DNA from: Paraburkholderia sacchari
GTDB taxonomy: Bacteria; Pseudomonadota; Gammaproteobacteria; Burkholderiales; Burkholderiaceae
Length of the DNA stretch: 64,000 nucleotides
Reading direction: 5' to 3'
Assembly (NCBI RefSeq): GCF_000785435.2
Contig: NZ_JTDB02000003.1
Location: 124,001-188,000, forward strand
The notes below the pieces were generated by a model. It was not told the DNA's origin and did no database searches. It worked only from the letters and a program-made list of their open reading frames with translations. Positions 27,225 through 36,798 of this stretch are shown in pieces; the first letter of the stretch is position 1, and every line of letters begins with the position of its first letter. The position numbers and the translations under genes were made by a program.

Positions 27225-28106
27225 ATGCATTCAACGCTCGCGTTCGTGAGGGACGCGCAGGCCGATCGCGCTGATCGGCTCGATCGTGTCGACCGTCTCG
27301 ATCGCCTCATTACGCATCGGAGTGCGAATCGTCCCGCTGACGATCTTCCCATCGCCGACTTTCGCGCGGACCGAATCGCCGACGACAACCACGCACCGGC
27401 TCTGGCCGTGCATCCATCGGTGCAATCCAATGCTGCCGCGCGCACCGATGGTGCTTTCGACTCACTCGAATATCTCGTCGGTGTAAACCTTGCGCGGCTG
27501 CGCGCCGAGCGTCAGTTCTCGCTCGACGCGCTCGCCCGCGCCTCGGGCGTTTCGCGCGCGATGCTCGCGCAAGTGGAGTCCGCGCGCAGCGTGCCGTCGA
27601 TCAAGGTCCTCTGCAAGGTGGCGGCGGCGCTCAAGGTCTCGGTGTCGGCGTTCCTGCGGCGGTACGCGGTGAGCGGGTTCGAGCACCTGCCCGCCGACCG
27701 CGCGTCGCGCCGCGTGAGTGCCGATGGCCGCTACTCGGCGCGCGCGCTCTATCCGGAGGACAGTCCCGCCGCCGCCGAATTTCACGAGCTTCGCATCGCG
27801 CCGCTGCATACCGAGCCGGGCACGCGCCGCGCGCCGGGCACGACGGTGAACCTCGTGGTGAGCGAAGGCACGCTCGAGGTGAGCGTGCACGACCGGCGCC
27901 AACTGCTCGCGACCGGCGATGCGATCGTCTTCGACGCGGATCAGCCGCACAGCCTGCGCAATCCCGGCGACACCGAAGCGCGCGTTTTTCGCGTGACGCT
28001 CAACGCCGAAGCGCCGCCTCGCTGGGCCGTGCCGCCGGCGAGCGATTACCGGAACGCGGGGGACGCCGGGAACGCCAGGCCGGCAGCGCCCGTGCAGCCG
28101 ATATAA
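27225..28106 (+). CDS. XRE-family transcriptional regulator with C-terminal cupin domain
   Basis: A 293-residue DNA-binding regulator. The first 75 residues are low complexity with Asp-Arg-Leu repeats (ADRLDRVDRLDRLI). An HTH of the XRE type follows (LARLRAERQFSLDALARASGVSRAMLAQVESARSVPSIKVL). The C-terminal cupin has LVVSEGTLEVSV and FDADQPHSLRNPGD, a small-molecule-sensing beta barrel. GGAGG 6 nt upstream fixes the ATG at 27225. It lies upstream of the riboswitch-ribB unit in the same direction, but nothing shows that it regulates it. Confidence 0.9.
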   Translation: MHSTLAFVRDAQADRADRLDRVDRLDRLITHRSANRPADDLPIADFRADRIADDNHAPALAVHPSVQSNAAARTDGAFDSLEYLVGVNLARLRAERQFSLDALARASGVSRAMLAQVESARSVPSIKVLCKVAAALKVSVSAFLRRYAVSGFEHLPADRASRRVSADGRYSARALYPEDSPAAAEFHELRIAPLHTEPGTRRAPGTTVNLVVSEGTLEVSVHDRRQLLATGDAIVFDADQPHSLRNPGDTEARVFRVTLNAEAPPRWAVPPASDYRNAGDAGNARPAAPVQPI

Positions 28107-28230
28107 GGGTGATATCGCGCGCTGCGCAATGCGCGAGACGCGCGCCGCCCGTTTACTGGTTTTTACTGCGCTGCACAACGGCGCAACTCTGCGGTATCCT
28201 TTGCCAGCCGGTTCAACCGGCAATCAGTGC

Positions 28231-28390
28231 GTCTTCAGGGCGGGGTGAAATTCCCCACCGGCGGTATGCCGGCCGCGCCGCAAGGCAAGGCCGACGAGCC
28301 CGCGAGCGCCTGCGCGAAGCCTTTCGCGCAGGGTCAGCAGATCTGGTGCGATGCCAGGGCCGACGGTCATAGTCCGGATGAAAGAAGATG
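28231..28390 (+). promoter_or_regulatory. FMN riboswitch (RFN element)
   Basis: The conserved RFN segments appear in order: GGGCGGGGTGAAATTCCCCA, CCGGCGGTATGCCGG, an AGCCCGCGAGCG stretch, GCAGATCTGGTGCGATGCCA, GGGCCGACGGTCATAGTCCG and a closing GATGAAAGAAGATG. The outer P1 stem pairs CTTC at the 5' side with GAAG at the 3' side. It lies about 175 nt upstream of ribB and should reduce ribB expression when FMN is plentiful. The segment between aptamer and start is GC-rich with inverted repeats, but no clear poly-U terminator was found. Control may therefore act on translation. Confidence 0.95.
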
Positions 28391-28565
28391 TGCAGATAGT
28401 CATGTTTGCCCAACCGCCGCGGCTGTTCTGCCTGCGCGGGCCTCGCGCGCGACGTTCCGGCGTCGTGCTCCGGCACGCGCGCGCCAAAGCCGTTCGCCGG
28501 GGATTCCTGTCTGTTTGCAATGCCCTGAAACGTTTTTCGCCCAACTCTTGCGAGGAGCGTTTCAC

Positions 28566-29291
28566 ATGTCCCTTACCCGCAACCGCAACGCCACGGCTGT
28601 CGAGCCGCCGCTTGATGCCATCGAAGATCTTCCCCTGCTTGACACCGAACCGGTGCCGCCGCGCATCGCCGCCGCGCTGCAAGCCATGCGCGAGGGCCGT
28701 CCGGTCGTGCTCCAGGACGACCACGACCGCGAAGACGAAGCTGACCTCGTGCTGGCCGCCGAGCGCCTCACCCCGGAAACGATGGCGCTGTTCATCCGCG
28801 AATGCAGCGGCATCGTATGCCTGTGTCTGTCCGACGAGAAGGTGCGCGCGCTCGAGCTGCCGCCCATGGTCGCGCACAACGAAAGCCGCAACCGCACCGC
28901 GTTCACGGTATCGATCGAGGCGCGCGACGGCGTGAGCACGGGCGTGTCCGCCGCCGACCGCGTGACGACGATCCGCGCCGCCATCGCCCCGAACGCGCAG
29001 CCGGCCGACATCGTGCGCCCGGGCCACGTGTTCCCGTTGCGCGCGCAGCCGGGCGGCGTGCTGGCGCGCCGCGGCCACACCGAAGGCACCGTCGATCTGG
29101 CCGTGCTCGCGGGCCTTGCGCCCGCCGGCGTGCTGTGCGAGCTGATGAACCCGGACGGCACGATGGCGCGCGGCCAGCAGGTCGACGACTTCGCGAAGCG
29201 GCACAACCTGCCGATGCTGACGATCGCCGAGCTGGTGGCGTTTCGTGAATCGCTCGCGCTGGCACGCGAGCGCTGCGCCGAACCTGCATAA
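28566..29291 (+). CDS. ribB: 3,4-dihydroxy-2-butanone-4-phosphate synthase
   Basis: Makes the four-carbon precursor of riboflavin from ribulose 5-phosphate. It has 241 residues, a stand-alone RibB without a GTP cyclohydrolase II domain. Active-site motifs are [31 protein letters not shown], the [22 protein letters not shown] block, and [19 protein letters not shown] at 28552-28557 sets the ATG at 28566; the long in-frame extension upstream crosses the riboswitch and is rejected. It is controlled by the FMN riboswitch. Confidence 0.96.
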   Translation: MSLTRNRNATAVEPPLDAIEDLPLLDTEPVPPRIAAALQAMREGRPVVLQDDHDREDEADLVLAAERLTPETMALFIRECSGIVCLCLSDEKVRALELPPMVAHNESRNRTAFTVSIEARDGVSTGVSAADRVTTIRAAIAPNAQPADIVRPGHVFPLRAQPGGVLARRGHTEGTVDLAVLAGLAPAGVLCELMNPDGTMARGQQVDDFAKRHNLPMLTIAELVAFRESLALARERCAEPA

Positions 29292-29327
29292 GGCGCCTGG
29301 CTCATTTCGATCCAGACCGGGTAGTGA

Positions 29328-29379
29328 AAACGGCGCGTGAGCCCAAGCGACCTTGCGGCTCACGCGCCGTTTGCCGTTT
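29328..29379. terminator. Bidirectional intrinsic terminator between ribB and HAD gene
   Basis: A perfect 16-bp stem (29328-29343 with 29357-29372) with a 13-nt loop. The plus-strand end continues into TTTGCCGTTTTG. It separates the convergent ribB and HAD phosphatase genes. Confidence 0.85.
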
Positions 29380-29425
29380 TGCTTGCGTGCACGCGCCGCG
29401 TTACGGCTCGCGCGCAGGCAAGCGG

Positions 29426-30112
29426 CTACGACTGTTGATCGCCGAATTCCCCGCGTACGCCCGCCTCGACTAGCGCGGGCAGCTCATCCATGCGCTTCAT
29501 GATGCGCGTGATGCCCATCTCGCGCAGTACGTCGGCATAGCCCGACGGGATATGGCTTGCGCCGACGAACGCAATCGTCTTCATGCCGGCCACGCGCGCG
29601 GCGTTCAGGCCCGAGAGGCTGTCCTCGACGACGAGGCAGCGCTCCGGTTCCACGCCGAGTGCGAGCGCCGCGTGCAGATAGACGTCCGGATAAGGCTTGG
29701 GCCGCTCGACCTGCTCGGCGCTGAAGATGCGCTCGCCGAAGATCGCGTCGAGCCCGGCACGCCGCACCGAGGCGTGCACGCGCGTGAGCCGGCTGTTCGA
29801 CACCACGGCGGCGGGCAGCGTGACCTGGCGCAGTGCGTCGCGCACGCCGTTGATCGGGCTCACGGATTCGGCGATGGCGATTTCGCAGTTGTGTTCGATG
29901 GTTTCGAGAAAATGCTCGGGCAGCGTGAGATCGAAGCGCGCCGCGACGTCGGCGAGAAAGCGCGAGGTTTGCTGGCCGAATGCCGTGGCCACGGCGGCAC
30001 GGAAGTCGATGTCGGGAAAAGTGCGGCTGAGCGTATCGAAGAGGACGTGGTCGGCAATGACTTCGCTGTCGACGAGTACGCCGTCACAGTCGCAGATGAG
30101 ATGGTCGATCAT
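29426..30112 (-). CDS. HAD-superfamily hydrolase (beta-phosphoglucomutase/GPP-like)
   Basis: A 228-residue HAD hydrolase with a helical cap. Motif I is ICDCDGVLVDSE, motif II is VVSNSRL, the lysine is in KPYPDVYLHA and motif IV is VVEDSLSGLNAA. This subfamily includes sugar and glycerol phosphatases and phosphoglucomutases; the substrate cannot be fixed. The ATG at 30112 places motif I at residue 8, as expected, and the long extension upstream is arginine-rich shadow. It is convergent with ribB across a shared terminator. Confidence 0.9.
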   Translation of the reverse strand: MIDHLICDCDGVLVDSEVIADHVLFDTLSRTFPDIDFRAAVATAFGQQTSRFLADVAARFDLTLPEHFLETIEHNCEIAIAESVSPINGVRDALRQVTLPAAVVSNSRLTRVHASVRRAGLDAIFGERIFSAEQVERPKPYPDVYLHAALALGVEPERCLVVEDSLSGLNAARVAGMKTIAFVGASHIPSGYADVLREMGITRIMKRMDELPALVEAGVRGEFGDQQS

Positions 30113-30387
30113 GCGCAAGACGAAAGGGCGGAGAAGCGGGGCGGCCGGGCCAGGCGCGGCGCGGGTGGCCGCGCAAGACGGGAAGGTTGAAAACGTCATG
30201 ATACGTGCTTTTGCGGGGGCCGGCCCACGGCCGCGGCGGCCTTCTATCCGACTTTCCAGTGAGGCATGGGCCTGCGCGGTCAGGGTGTGGCGCGCGCCGC
30301 GCGATGCGACAATAGCCAGCGTGACCGAACGCCGTCGAAACCGGCGGAAATCGGTCGCGCCAGGCGAATAAAGACGAGGGGATAGCG

Positions 30388-30768
30388 ATGCGTGGACTTG
30401 CGATGATCGGTGCGGCGGTGCTGGCCGTCGGGTGTGCCGGATGCGCCGGCGGACCGGGGCTCCTGGGCGGGAGCGCGCCGCCATTCGCCCAATTGCAGCA
30501 GATGTGCAGCGCTCAGCAAGCCGACTATGGCGGCGATACGCCGGCCGTCTATTCGGCTGTCTACGACGCCTGGGTGGCGAACCGTCACGGCAAGCTGTCG
30601 CAGGCGCAGTTCTGCAGCTTCCAGGCCGCTCTGGCGCAGCAGTACGCCGCGCACGGTGCGGGCGAGAACGCACCGGCACGCAACCAATGGGTGACGTATC
30701 TCAACGAGCAGCGCGCCCTGGCGCTGTCATGGCGCGCAGCGGCCGACCCTACGCTGCGCGGGGGCTGA
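30388..30768 (+). CDS. Hypothetical small lipoprotein
   Basis: A predicted exported protein of 126 residues. It starts at ATG 30388 with GAGGGG upstream. The signal MRGLAMIGAAVLAVGCAGC ends in a lipobox-like GCAGC, so either cysteine could be acylated. The mature part has no known domain by eye; it is helical with glutamine-rich segments (FAQLQQMCSAQQADYGG). Codon use matches the host. It is divergent from the HAD gene. No function can be given. Confidence 0.7.
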   Translation: MRGLAMIGAAVLAVGCAGCAGGPGLLGGSAPPFAQLQQMCSAQQADYGGDTPAVYSAVYDAWVANRHGKLSQAQFCSFQAALAQQYAAHGAGENAPARNQWVTYLNEQRALALSWRAAADPTLRGG

Positions 30769-30807
30769 ACGCGGCGTAGCGGCGCATCATTCTTCTGCGC
30801 AGGCACG

Positions 30808-30854
30808 AAAAAAATGGTCACGCGGGCATGAAGCGCGCGGGTCCGCGTGACCAT
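30808..30854 (-). terminator. Intrinsic terminator (minus strand)
   Basis: A perfect 12-bp stem, ATGGTCACGCGG at 30814-30825 with CCGCGTGACCAT at 30843-30854. On the minus strand it is followed by a run of seven T (plus-strand A at 30808-30814). It probably ends the 65-residue gene at 31012-31209 and may also stop the convergent lipoprotein transcript. Confidence 0.85.
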
Positions 30855-31011
30855 GCACTGCAGGCGTACGTCTACAGCCGTGCGCCTGCATCGGGGAAGG
30901 TCCCGACACATCCCGCTCGCGGACGGTTCCGACGTCCGCGCAGGTCGAGAAAAATTAGCCAGGCGTCAGCGAGAGGACGCAGGCCGGCGCGCGTGCCACG
31001 TGCCGGTTCCT

Positions 31012-31209
31012 CTATGACAATCGTTTGATGGCGCGCAACGCGGAGTCGCCGATTTCTGTCAGTCGCCACTGCTGGAGACCGGACGCGAGGCGCTCCAACT
31101 GGACGAGCTGTCGTTCGAGGAGGGCGTCCAGTTCTTCACGTTCCATGTCGATCTGGTTGGGGGCGTCCTTCACTAGCAGCAGGGTGGCGAATTCATGCGG
31201 ACTCAGCAT
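31012..31209 (-). CDS. Hypothetical 65-residue protein
   Basis: A small protein beginning MLSPHEFATLLLVKDAPNQI, acidic and leucine-rich and apparently all helical, with a C-terminal LTEIGDSALRAIKRLS. The start at 31209 is preceded by GGAGAG at a good distance, and a strong intrinsic terminator follows the stop, so it looks like a real monocistronic gene. It resembles small proteins often seen in Burkholderiaceae genomes. The pattern (short helices, then a LTEIGDSALRAI-like wing) could be a winged-helix fragment, but this is a guess. Confidence 0.72.
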   Translation of the reverse strand: MLSPHEFATLLLVKDAPNQIDMEREELDALLERQLVQLERLASGLQQWRLTEIGDSALRAIKRLS

Positions 31210-31879
31210 CGTTCTCTCCGTGTTGCCGCATCAGAGGTCGTCAATCGCGGCCCGCTGGGCGGCGTGACGACAATCATGCGGTGGGTGTGAGCGAAAGCCT
31301 GCAACGGCGCGATTTGTGTGCCGGATGTGCGGTCCATTTGCTGTCGTGCGTCACGGAATCTGCAAAGCGGCGACACACAATGCAAACGGCATCCAGCCCG
31401 GATCGACGCCGGGGAACTGGAGTGTAGTCAACCGCCCTGCGTTGTACAAATCACTCTCTGAAAATATTCTGTTTGACATTCCGTGCATGCTGCGGCGGTC
31501 GAGCTCTGCGCGCAGATCCTTGATTTCACTTCAAGTTTTTGCCGCAGCGCGGGAGAGCGCAGCGACGGCGCCCGGCGCATGTGCGGGTGCGTAGCGGGAG
31601 CCTGCACGCGCGGCGCAAGGTCGCCGGTGCCCCCGCCGCCACGCGCTCTGGCGTCTAATCGGGGCATGACAACGCGCTCGCATGCGCCTTACAAGTCGAC
31701 TCTTCCTGGAACTGCGGTAAGCGGGATCGGTCTGTGCTCTCAGACTGCAGCTTCGCGAAACAACATCTAAGATGAAGTAATGACGGCTGGTGCCTTTCAC
31801 CGCGCGGTGCAAACGCAAGTCCGGGTTGCCACCCCGGTGGCGCGCCACGCGAAAAGGGGCCGCTTTGGAGCAAGACAGA
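31210..31879. other. 670-bp region without a recognised gene
   Basis: It holds the promoter of the 65-residue gene and the leader of the ferritin-like gene. Short open frames on both strands have no ribosome site or convincing composition. An AT-richer stretch at about 31440-31485 (ACAAATCACTCTCTGAAAAT) may hold a promoter. Nothing else is supported. Confidence 0.5.
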
Positions 31880-32713
31880 ATGCGCAACAAGACCGAGCCT
31901 CGCCACGTAATGCCCTGGCGTATCGAAGATATCGACCTCACGCGGATCGACTGTCAGCGTGCCCGCACCAACGAAGACCTGCTGTTGCTGCTGTGTGCGT
32001 CGTCGTTCATTGAAAGCGGTTCAGACCTGTACACGAGCAACCTCAGCGTCTTCTTCAACGGTGACCCAGAAGTTTCCGAGTGGCTCAACAACGAGTGGGA
32101 ACACGAGGAGCTTCAGCATGGACGCGCGCTGAAGACCTACATTCAGTATGTCTGGCCCGAATTCGACTGGGACACGGCATTCCGAAACTTCATCGAAGAG
32201 TATTCGAAGACCTGCTCATTCGAGGAGTTCGAGCGCACGCGCGCGCTGGAAATGGTCGCGCGCTGCGTGGTGGAGACGGGCACGGCCACGCTCTATCGAG
32301 CGATCGGCGAATGCTCGGACGAGCCGGTGCTCAAGGAAATCACCGACAACATCCGCAGCGACGAAGTGCGCCACTACAAGCACTTTTTCCGCTACTTCAA
32401 GAAGTACAACCAGGTCGAAGGCCATGGGCGCCTCGCCGTGCTCGGCGCGCTCATGCGTCGTGTGATGGAGATCAAGAACGAGGACTCGGAGATCGCGTTG
32501 CGTCACGTGTTCGCGGTTCGCTATCCCGACCGGGTGAAGGATCTCGCCTACAACCGCGAACTGACGGCGCGCGTGAACAAGCTCGTGCGCCACAATCTTT
32601 CCGCCGACATGTGCGTGAAGATGCTGCTCAAGCCGCTCGACATTCCCGCGAAGATTCAGCCGGGCGTGCACTATCCGCTCGCGAAGATCACGCAGCACGT
32701 GTTCTTCCGCTGA
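31880..32713 (+). CDS. Ferritin-like-domain protein
   Basis: A 277-residue helical protein with putative di-iron ligands: WEHEELQHGRAL early, MVARCVVETGTATLYRAI in the middle and DEVRHYKHFFRYFKK later, spaced as in a ferritin-like four-helix bundle. The start ATG at 31880 has GGAG 10 nt upstream; an in-frame extension from 31790 is less likely. The C-terminus (VKMLLKPLDIPAKIQPGVHYPL) is well formed. The gene is monocistronic, followed by a terminator. Oxidation or iron handling is possible; no substrate is known. Confidence 0.82.
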   Translation: MRNKTEPRHVMPWRIEDIDLTRIDCQRARTNEDLLLLLCASSFIESGSDLYTSNLSVFFNGDPEVSEWLNNEWEHEELQHGRALKTYIQYVWPEFDWDTAFRNFIEEYSKTCSFEEFERTRALEMVARCVVETGTATLYRAIGECSDEPVLKEITDNIRSDEVRHYKHFFRYFKKYNQVEGHGRLAVLGALMRRVMEIKNEDSEIALRHVFAVRYPDRVKDLAYNRELTARVNKLVRHNLSADMCVKMLLKPLDIPAKIQPGVHYPLAKITQHVFFR

Positions 32714-32767
32714 AGCGCCGTCTTGCTGCTTGGCCGGCTATCCGGCTTGAAGTTCGGTTGAAAACGC

Positions 32768-32797
32768 AAAGGCCCGCTAAACAGCGGGCCTTTGTAC
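32768..32797. terminator. Intrinsic terminator between the ferritin-like gene and rhlE
   Basis: Stem AAAGGCCCGCT (32768-32778) with AGCGGGCCTTT (32783-32793), 4-nt loop, with T on the plus strand and A on the other side. It can serve both convergent genes. Confidence 0.88.
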
Positions 32798-32827
32798 GTT
32801 CAGCGACTAACGGCTATTAACGCACGA

Positions 32828-34474
32828 TCAACGGTCGCGCTGGCCGTTGCCGTCGCGGCGCGAGCTTCCGCCCGGGCGGCCGCCGAGCAGGGCGCCCGGA
32901 TTCGATTGCGGCTTGCGTTGCGGGCGTCCTAGCGCGCTTTCGTGCGACACCCCGCGCTGGCTTTCGCGGCGCGTGTGCTCGCCGCGGCTGCCCGGCGCGC
33001 CGTGATTCGCGCTTTGCTGCTTCACCGGCTTGGCCGTGCGCACGCCGTTCGGCGCGGCGGGCTTGGCTGGGCGCTGGCCGCCGCCGTTGCCACCGCTGTT
33101 GTCACCACGATTGCCACCGCCGTTGGCGCGATTTCCACCGCCATTGGCCGCCTGAGCGCGGTTCCCGTCGCGGCCACCCTCGCGGTTGCCGCCACGCGTG
33201 TCGCGTCCTTCACGTCCCTGTGCGGGTTTGGCCGCCGCGGCATTGCCGGCCGCAGCACGCCCCTGGCCTTGCCCTTGACGCTGCCCACGGCCTTGCTGCT
33301 GGCCACGGCGCAAGATCGGCTCGGGCTTTGCGTTCGGGTCCGGCTCGAAGCCCGCAATGACCTCTTGCGGCACCGCGCGCTTGATGAGCTTTTCGATGTC
33401 CTTCAGCAGCTGGTGCTCGTCCACGCAGACGAGCGAAACCGCTTCGCCTGTCGCGCCCGCGCGTCCGGTGCGGCCGATGCGGTGCACGTAGTCCTCGGGC
33501 ACGTTCGGCAGGTCGAAGTTGACCACGTGCGGCAACTGGTCGATGTCGATGCCGCGCGCGGCGATGTCGGTGGCCACGAGCACCTGCAGTGTGCCATCCT
33601 TGAACTCGCTCAAGGCGCGCGTGCGGGCCGACTGGCTCTTGTTGCCATGGATCGCGAGCGCGCTGATGCCGTCCTTCGTGAGCTGCTCGGCAAGGCGATT
33701 CGCGCCGTGCTTGGTGCGCGTGAACACGAGCACCTGGAACCAGTTGTGCTGGCGGATCAGGTGCGTGAGCAGGTCGCGCTTGCGGTCGCGATCGACGGGG
33801 TAGATCTTCTGCGCGACGGTTTCCGCCGTGGTGTTGCGGCGCGCGACTTCGATGAGCGCGGGCGAGTCGAGCAGGCTGTCGGCGAGCGCCTTGATCTCGT
33901 CGGCGAAGGTGGCCGAGAAGAGCAGGTTCTGGCGCTTCGGCGGCAGTTTCGCGAGCACGCGCTTGATGTCGTGGATGAAGCCCATGTCGAGCATGCGGTC
34001 GGCTTCGTCGAGCACGAGGATTTCGAGATGCGCGAGGTCGATGGTCTTCTGCTGCATGTGATCGAGCAGACGGCCCGGCGTCGCGACCACGATGTCCACG
34101 CCGCGCTTGAGCGCGTCGATCTGCGGATTGATGCCCACGCCGCCGAACATCACCGTCGACTTGAGCTTCAGATACTTGCCGTAGGCGCGCACGCTTTCCT
34201 CGACTTGGGCGGCCAGCTCGCGCGTGGGCGTGAGAATGAGCGCGCGCACGACGCGTTTGCCTGAAGCGGCGGGCGGCATATCGGACAGACGCTGCAGGAT
34301 GGGCAGCGTGAAGCCGGCGGTCTTGCCGGTGCCGGTCTGGGCGCCGGCGAGCAGATCGCCGCCGTTCAGCACGGCGGGAATGGCTTGCAGCTGGATAGGC
34401 GTGGGCGTGGTGTAGCCCAGTTCGTTGACGGCGCGGACCAGCGGTTCGGACAAGCCGAGAGAATCAAAAGACAT
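32828..34474 (-). CDS. rhlE: DEAD-box ATP-dependent RNA helicase RhlE
   Basis: A 548-residue RNA helicase. Conserved motifs in order: Q motif TPIQLQAIP, motif [21 protein letters not shown], motif [14 protein letters not shown] in LLFSATF, and [10 protein letters not shown] near the end of the helicase core. A low-complexity tail of about 150 residues follows, rich in Gly, Gln, Asn and Arg, as in other RhlE proteins. The start [15 protein letters not shown] at 34474 is the family start. It acts in ribosome assembly and RNA turnover by family knowledge. Confidence 0.94.
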   Translation of the reverse strand: MSFDSLGLSEPLVRAVNELGYTTPTPIQLQAIPAVLNGGDLLAGAQTGTGKTAGFTLPILQRLSDMPPAASGKRVVRALILTPTRELAAQVEESVRAYGKYLKLKSTVMFGGVGINPQIDALKRGVDIVVATPGRLLDHMQQKTIDLAHLEILVLDEADRMLDMGFIHDIKRVLAKLPPKRQNLLFSATFADEIKALADSLLDSPALIEVARRNTTAETVAQKIYPVDRDRKRDLLTHLIRQHNWFQVLVFTRTKHGANRLAEQLTKDGISALAIHGNKSQSARTRALSEFKDGTLQVLVATDIAARGIDIDQLPHVVNFDLPNVPEDYVHRIGRTGRAGATGEAVSLVCVDEHQLLKDIEKLIKRAVPQEVIAGFEPDPNAKPEPILRRGQQQGRGQRQGQGQGRAAAGNAAAAKPAQGREGRDTRGGNREGGRDGNRAQAANGGGNRANGGGNRGDNSGGNGGGQRPAKPAAPNGVRTAKPVKQQSANHGAPGSRGEHTRRESQRGVSHESALGRPQRKPQSNPGALLGGRPGGSSRRDGNGQRDR

Positions 34475-34752
34475 AAAGACCTGTTGTATTGCAGTGGCGC
34501 GAGTGGCAAGGCGCTGCTGGCCGAGGCAACAACACGGCGCGGCGCGCGAGATGCGGTTGCGCCCGCTCGCGTTCATTCGGACGGCGCGCCAGTGCGCGCG
34601 CCGGGTGTCGGCGGTCTATGCAGACCCGCCTGCTGGCGTAAAGTTGCATCGCGCAGCTGCGGACACTGCGGCCGCCGCGCGATGGTCTTCGTATGGGCAA
34701 CGTGCGCCCTGTGTGCGCCCTGTGTGCGTCCGGTGAATGTGCCGGCGGCGCA

Positions 34753-35373
34753 TCACGCGACGTAGGCCGCGACGCTCACGAATTGACAGACGCTCCCGGC
34801 GAGCACGAACAGATGCCAGATACCATGTCCGTGCCGGATGCGTTCGTCGTTGACGAAAAAATAAATGCCGACGCTATAGATGATGCCGCCTGCCAGCAAC
34901 CACGCTGTACCGGCGGCCGGCAGCGCGCCAAGGAGCGGCCCGGCCGCGACCAGCGCGAGCCAGCCCATGATCACGTACAGCACCATCGAGAGCTTGCGAG
35001 TGCGGCGCCCGATCGTGAGTTCCTGCACGATGCCGAATATGGCAAGCCCCCAGCTTACGCCGAAGAGCGACCAGCCCCACGGCCCGCGCAGCGTGACAAG
35101 CGAGAACGGAGTATAGCTGCCCGCGATCAGCAGATAGATCGCGGCATGATCGCATTTCTGCATCACGGCCTTGATGCGCGGCCCGCGCACGCCGTGATAC
35201 AGCGTGGAGACGGTGTACAGCGCGCACAGCATGGCGCCGTAGACGGCGAAGCTCACGACCTTGTACGCGTCGTGATCGAGCGCGGCGAGCGTCACTAGCG
35301 AAACCAGCCCGGCGACCGACAGCAACGCGCCCACGAGGTGCGTAATGCTATTCAGACGCTCACCCGGGTTCAT
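34753..35373 (-). CDS. Hemolysin III / PAQR-family membrane protein
   Basis: A 206-residue seven-helix membrane protein of the HlyIII/YqfA type. Typical residues are NSITHLVGA, STLYHGVRGP, KCDHAAIYLLIAGSYTPF and GIWHLFVLAGS, with metal-binding histidines in the expected helices. AAGGAG precedes the ATG at 35373. Despite the family name, no cytolytic role should be assumed; YqfA-type members are linked to membrane homeostasis. Confidence 0.92.
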   Translation of the reverse strand: MNPGERLNSITHLVGALLSVAGLVSLVTLAALDHDAYKVVSFAVYGAMLCALYTVSTLYHGVRGPRIKAVMQKCDHAAIYLLIAGSYTPFSLVTLRGPWGWSLFGVSWGLAIFGIVQELTIGRRTRKLSMVLYVIMGWLALVAAGPLLGALPAAGTAWLLAGGIIYSVGIYFFVNDERIRHGHGIWHLFVLAGSVCQFVSVAAYVA

Positions 35374-35481
35374 GACGGCTACTCCTTGTTCTTCTTGCCC
35401 CAACAATAGCGAAGGGCGCAGCCGGCGGCGTTTTGCCGGCTGCGCCCTTGATCAGGCAGACGCCACTATAACAAACGAGCG

Positions 35482-36777
35482 TCAGTCGAGCGGTGCGGAG
35501 CGCAGATCGGCCACCTGTTGCGGGGACACCGGCGTGCCCTTGTTGCCCCACGACATGCGGATGAACGTCACGACCGCCGCCACTTCCTGGTTGGACAGCG
35601 ATTGCGCGAACGGCGGCATGCCGTAGGGGCGCGCATTGCCCTGCGTGCTGGGCGGATAGCCGCCGTTGAGCACCATGCGGATCGGATTCACCGCCGAATG
35701 CATCTGGATCGACTGGTTGTTCGCGAGCGGCGGGAAGTTCGGCGGCATGCCGAGACCGTTTTCCGCGTGACACTTTGCACACTGGTCATGGTAGATCTTC
35801 TGACCTTGCTGTAAGAGTTCGCCTCCGAACGCTTCGGATGTTTCCATCTGCATGTTCTCAGGCGCTTCCTTCTTTTGTGGAATCGTCTTGAGGTAGGTCG
35901 CCATCGCCTGGATATCGTCGTCCGGGAGATATTGCAGACTGTTATGGACCACGTCCGCCATCGGACCGAATACCGCGCCGCGTTCCGAGACGCCGGTTTT
36001 CAGAAGGCTCGAAATCTCCTTGATGTCCCAGTCGCCGAGGCCGCCTTCGCTCGAGGTGAGCGACGGCGCGTACCAGTTCTGCAGCGGGATCAGGCCGCCC
36101 GCGAACGCCGACGAGTTGACCGGCCCGCCCATCATGTTGATGGACGTGTGGCACATGCCGCAGTGGCCGAGGCCCTCGACCAGATAAGCGCCGCGATTCC
36201 ATTCGACCGACTTGGTGGGGTCGGCCTTGTACTCGCCTTCACGGAAGAACAGCGTGCGCCAGCCGATCAGCAGGTTGCGGTTGTTGAACGGGAACTTGAG
36301 CTCGTGCGGGCGGCTCGGCACGTTCACGGGCTCCACCGAGCGCAGGTACGCATAGATTGCGTCCGAATCGGCGCGCGTGACCTTCGTGTAGCTCGTGAAC
36401 GGGAAGGCCGGGTAGAGCAGGCTCCCGTCCTTCGAACGGCCCGTGTGCATGGCGCGATAGAAGTCGTCGGCGGTCCATTTGCCGATGCCGTATTTGTCGT
36501 CGGGCGTGATGTTCGGCGTATAGAGCGTGCCGAATGGCGTCGCCATCGGCAGGCCGCCCGCGAAGGTCTTGCCGCCGCGCACCGTGTGGCAGGCCACGCA
36601 GTCGCCGGCGCGGGCGAGCAGCTCGCCCTTCTTGATGAGTTCGGACTGGTCGGCGGGCGTGGCTGCCCGCGCCGAGCTGTTGCGCAGATAGTCGGTGCCG
36701 TTCCACAGCACCGGCACGAGCGTGGCGGCGGCGGTGACGACGACTGCGGAAAGTGCGAACAGGGACTTGCGGTTCAT
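35482..36777 (-). CDS. Three-haem cytochrome c (alcohol/gluconate dehydrogenase subunit type)
   Basis: A 431-residue periplasmic cytochrome with an N-terminal membrane/signal segment (SLFALSAVVVTAAATLVPVLW). Three haem motifs are seen: CVACH at about residue 60, CGMCH near 207 and CAKCH near 335, with methionine ligands downstream (for example YGMPPFAQSLS). This layout is that of the cytochrome subunit of membrane-bound alcohol or sugar dehydrogenases. No dehydrogenase subunit is adjacent, so the electron donor is unknown. It is 21 bp downstream of a two-haem cytochrome, forming one operon. Confidence 0.92.
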   Translation of the reverse strand: MNRKSLFALSAVVVTAAATLVPVLWNGTDYLRNSSARAATPADQSELIKKGELLARAGDCVACHTVRGGKTFAGGLPMATPFGTLYTPNITPDDKYGIGKWTADDFYRAMHTGRSKDGSLLYPAFPFTSYTKVTRADSDAIYAYLRSVEPVNVPSRPHELKFPFNNRNLLIGWRTLFFREGEYKADPTKSVEWNRGAYLVEGLGHCGMCHTSINMMGGPVNSSAFAGGLIPLQNWYAPSLTSSEGGLGDWDIKEISSLLKTGVSERGAVFGPMADVVHNSLQYLPDDDIQAMATYLKTIPQKKEAPENMQMETSEAFGGELLQQGQKIYHDQCAKCHAENGLGMPPNFPPLANNQSIQMHSAVNPIRMVLNGGYPPSTQGNARPYGMPPFAQSLSNQEVAAVVTFIRMSWGNKGTPVSPQQVADLRSAPLD

Positions 36778-36798
36778 ATGGCTGTCTCCCCCGGCGCC

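Noticed and set aside
31316..31770. Open frames in the 670-bp gap before the ferritin-like gene
   Set aside because: Composition, start context and lack of any domain argue against coding.
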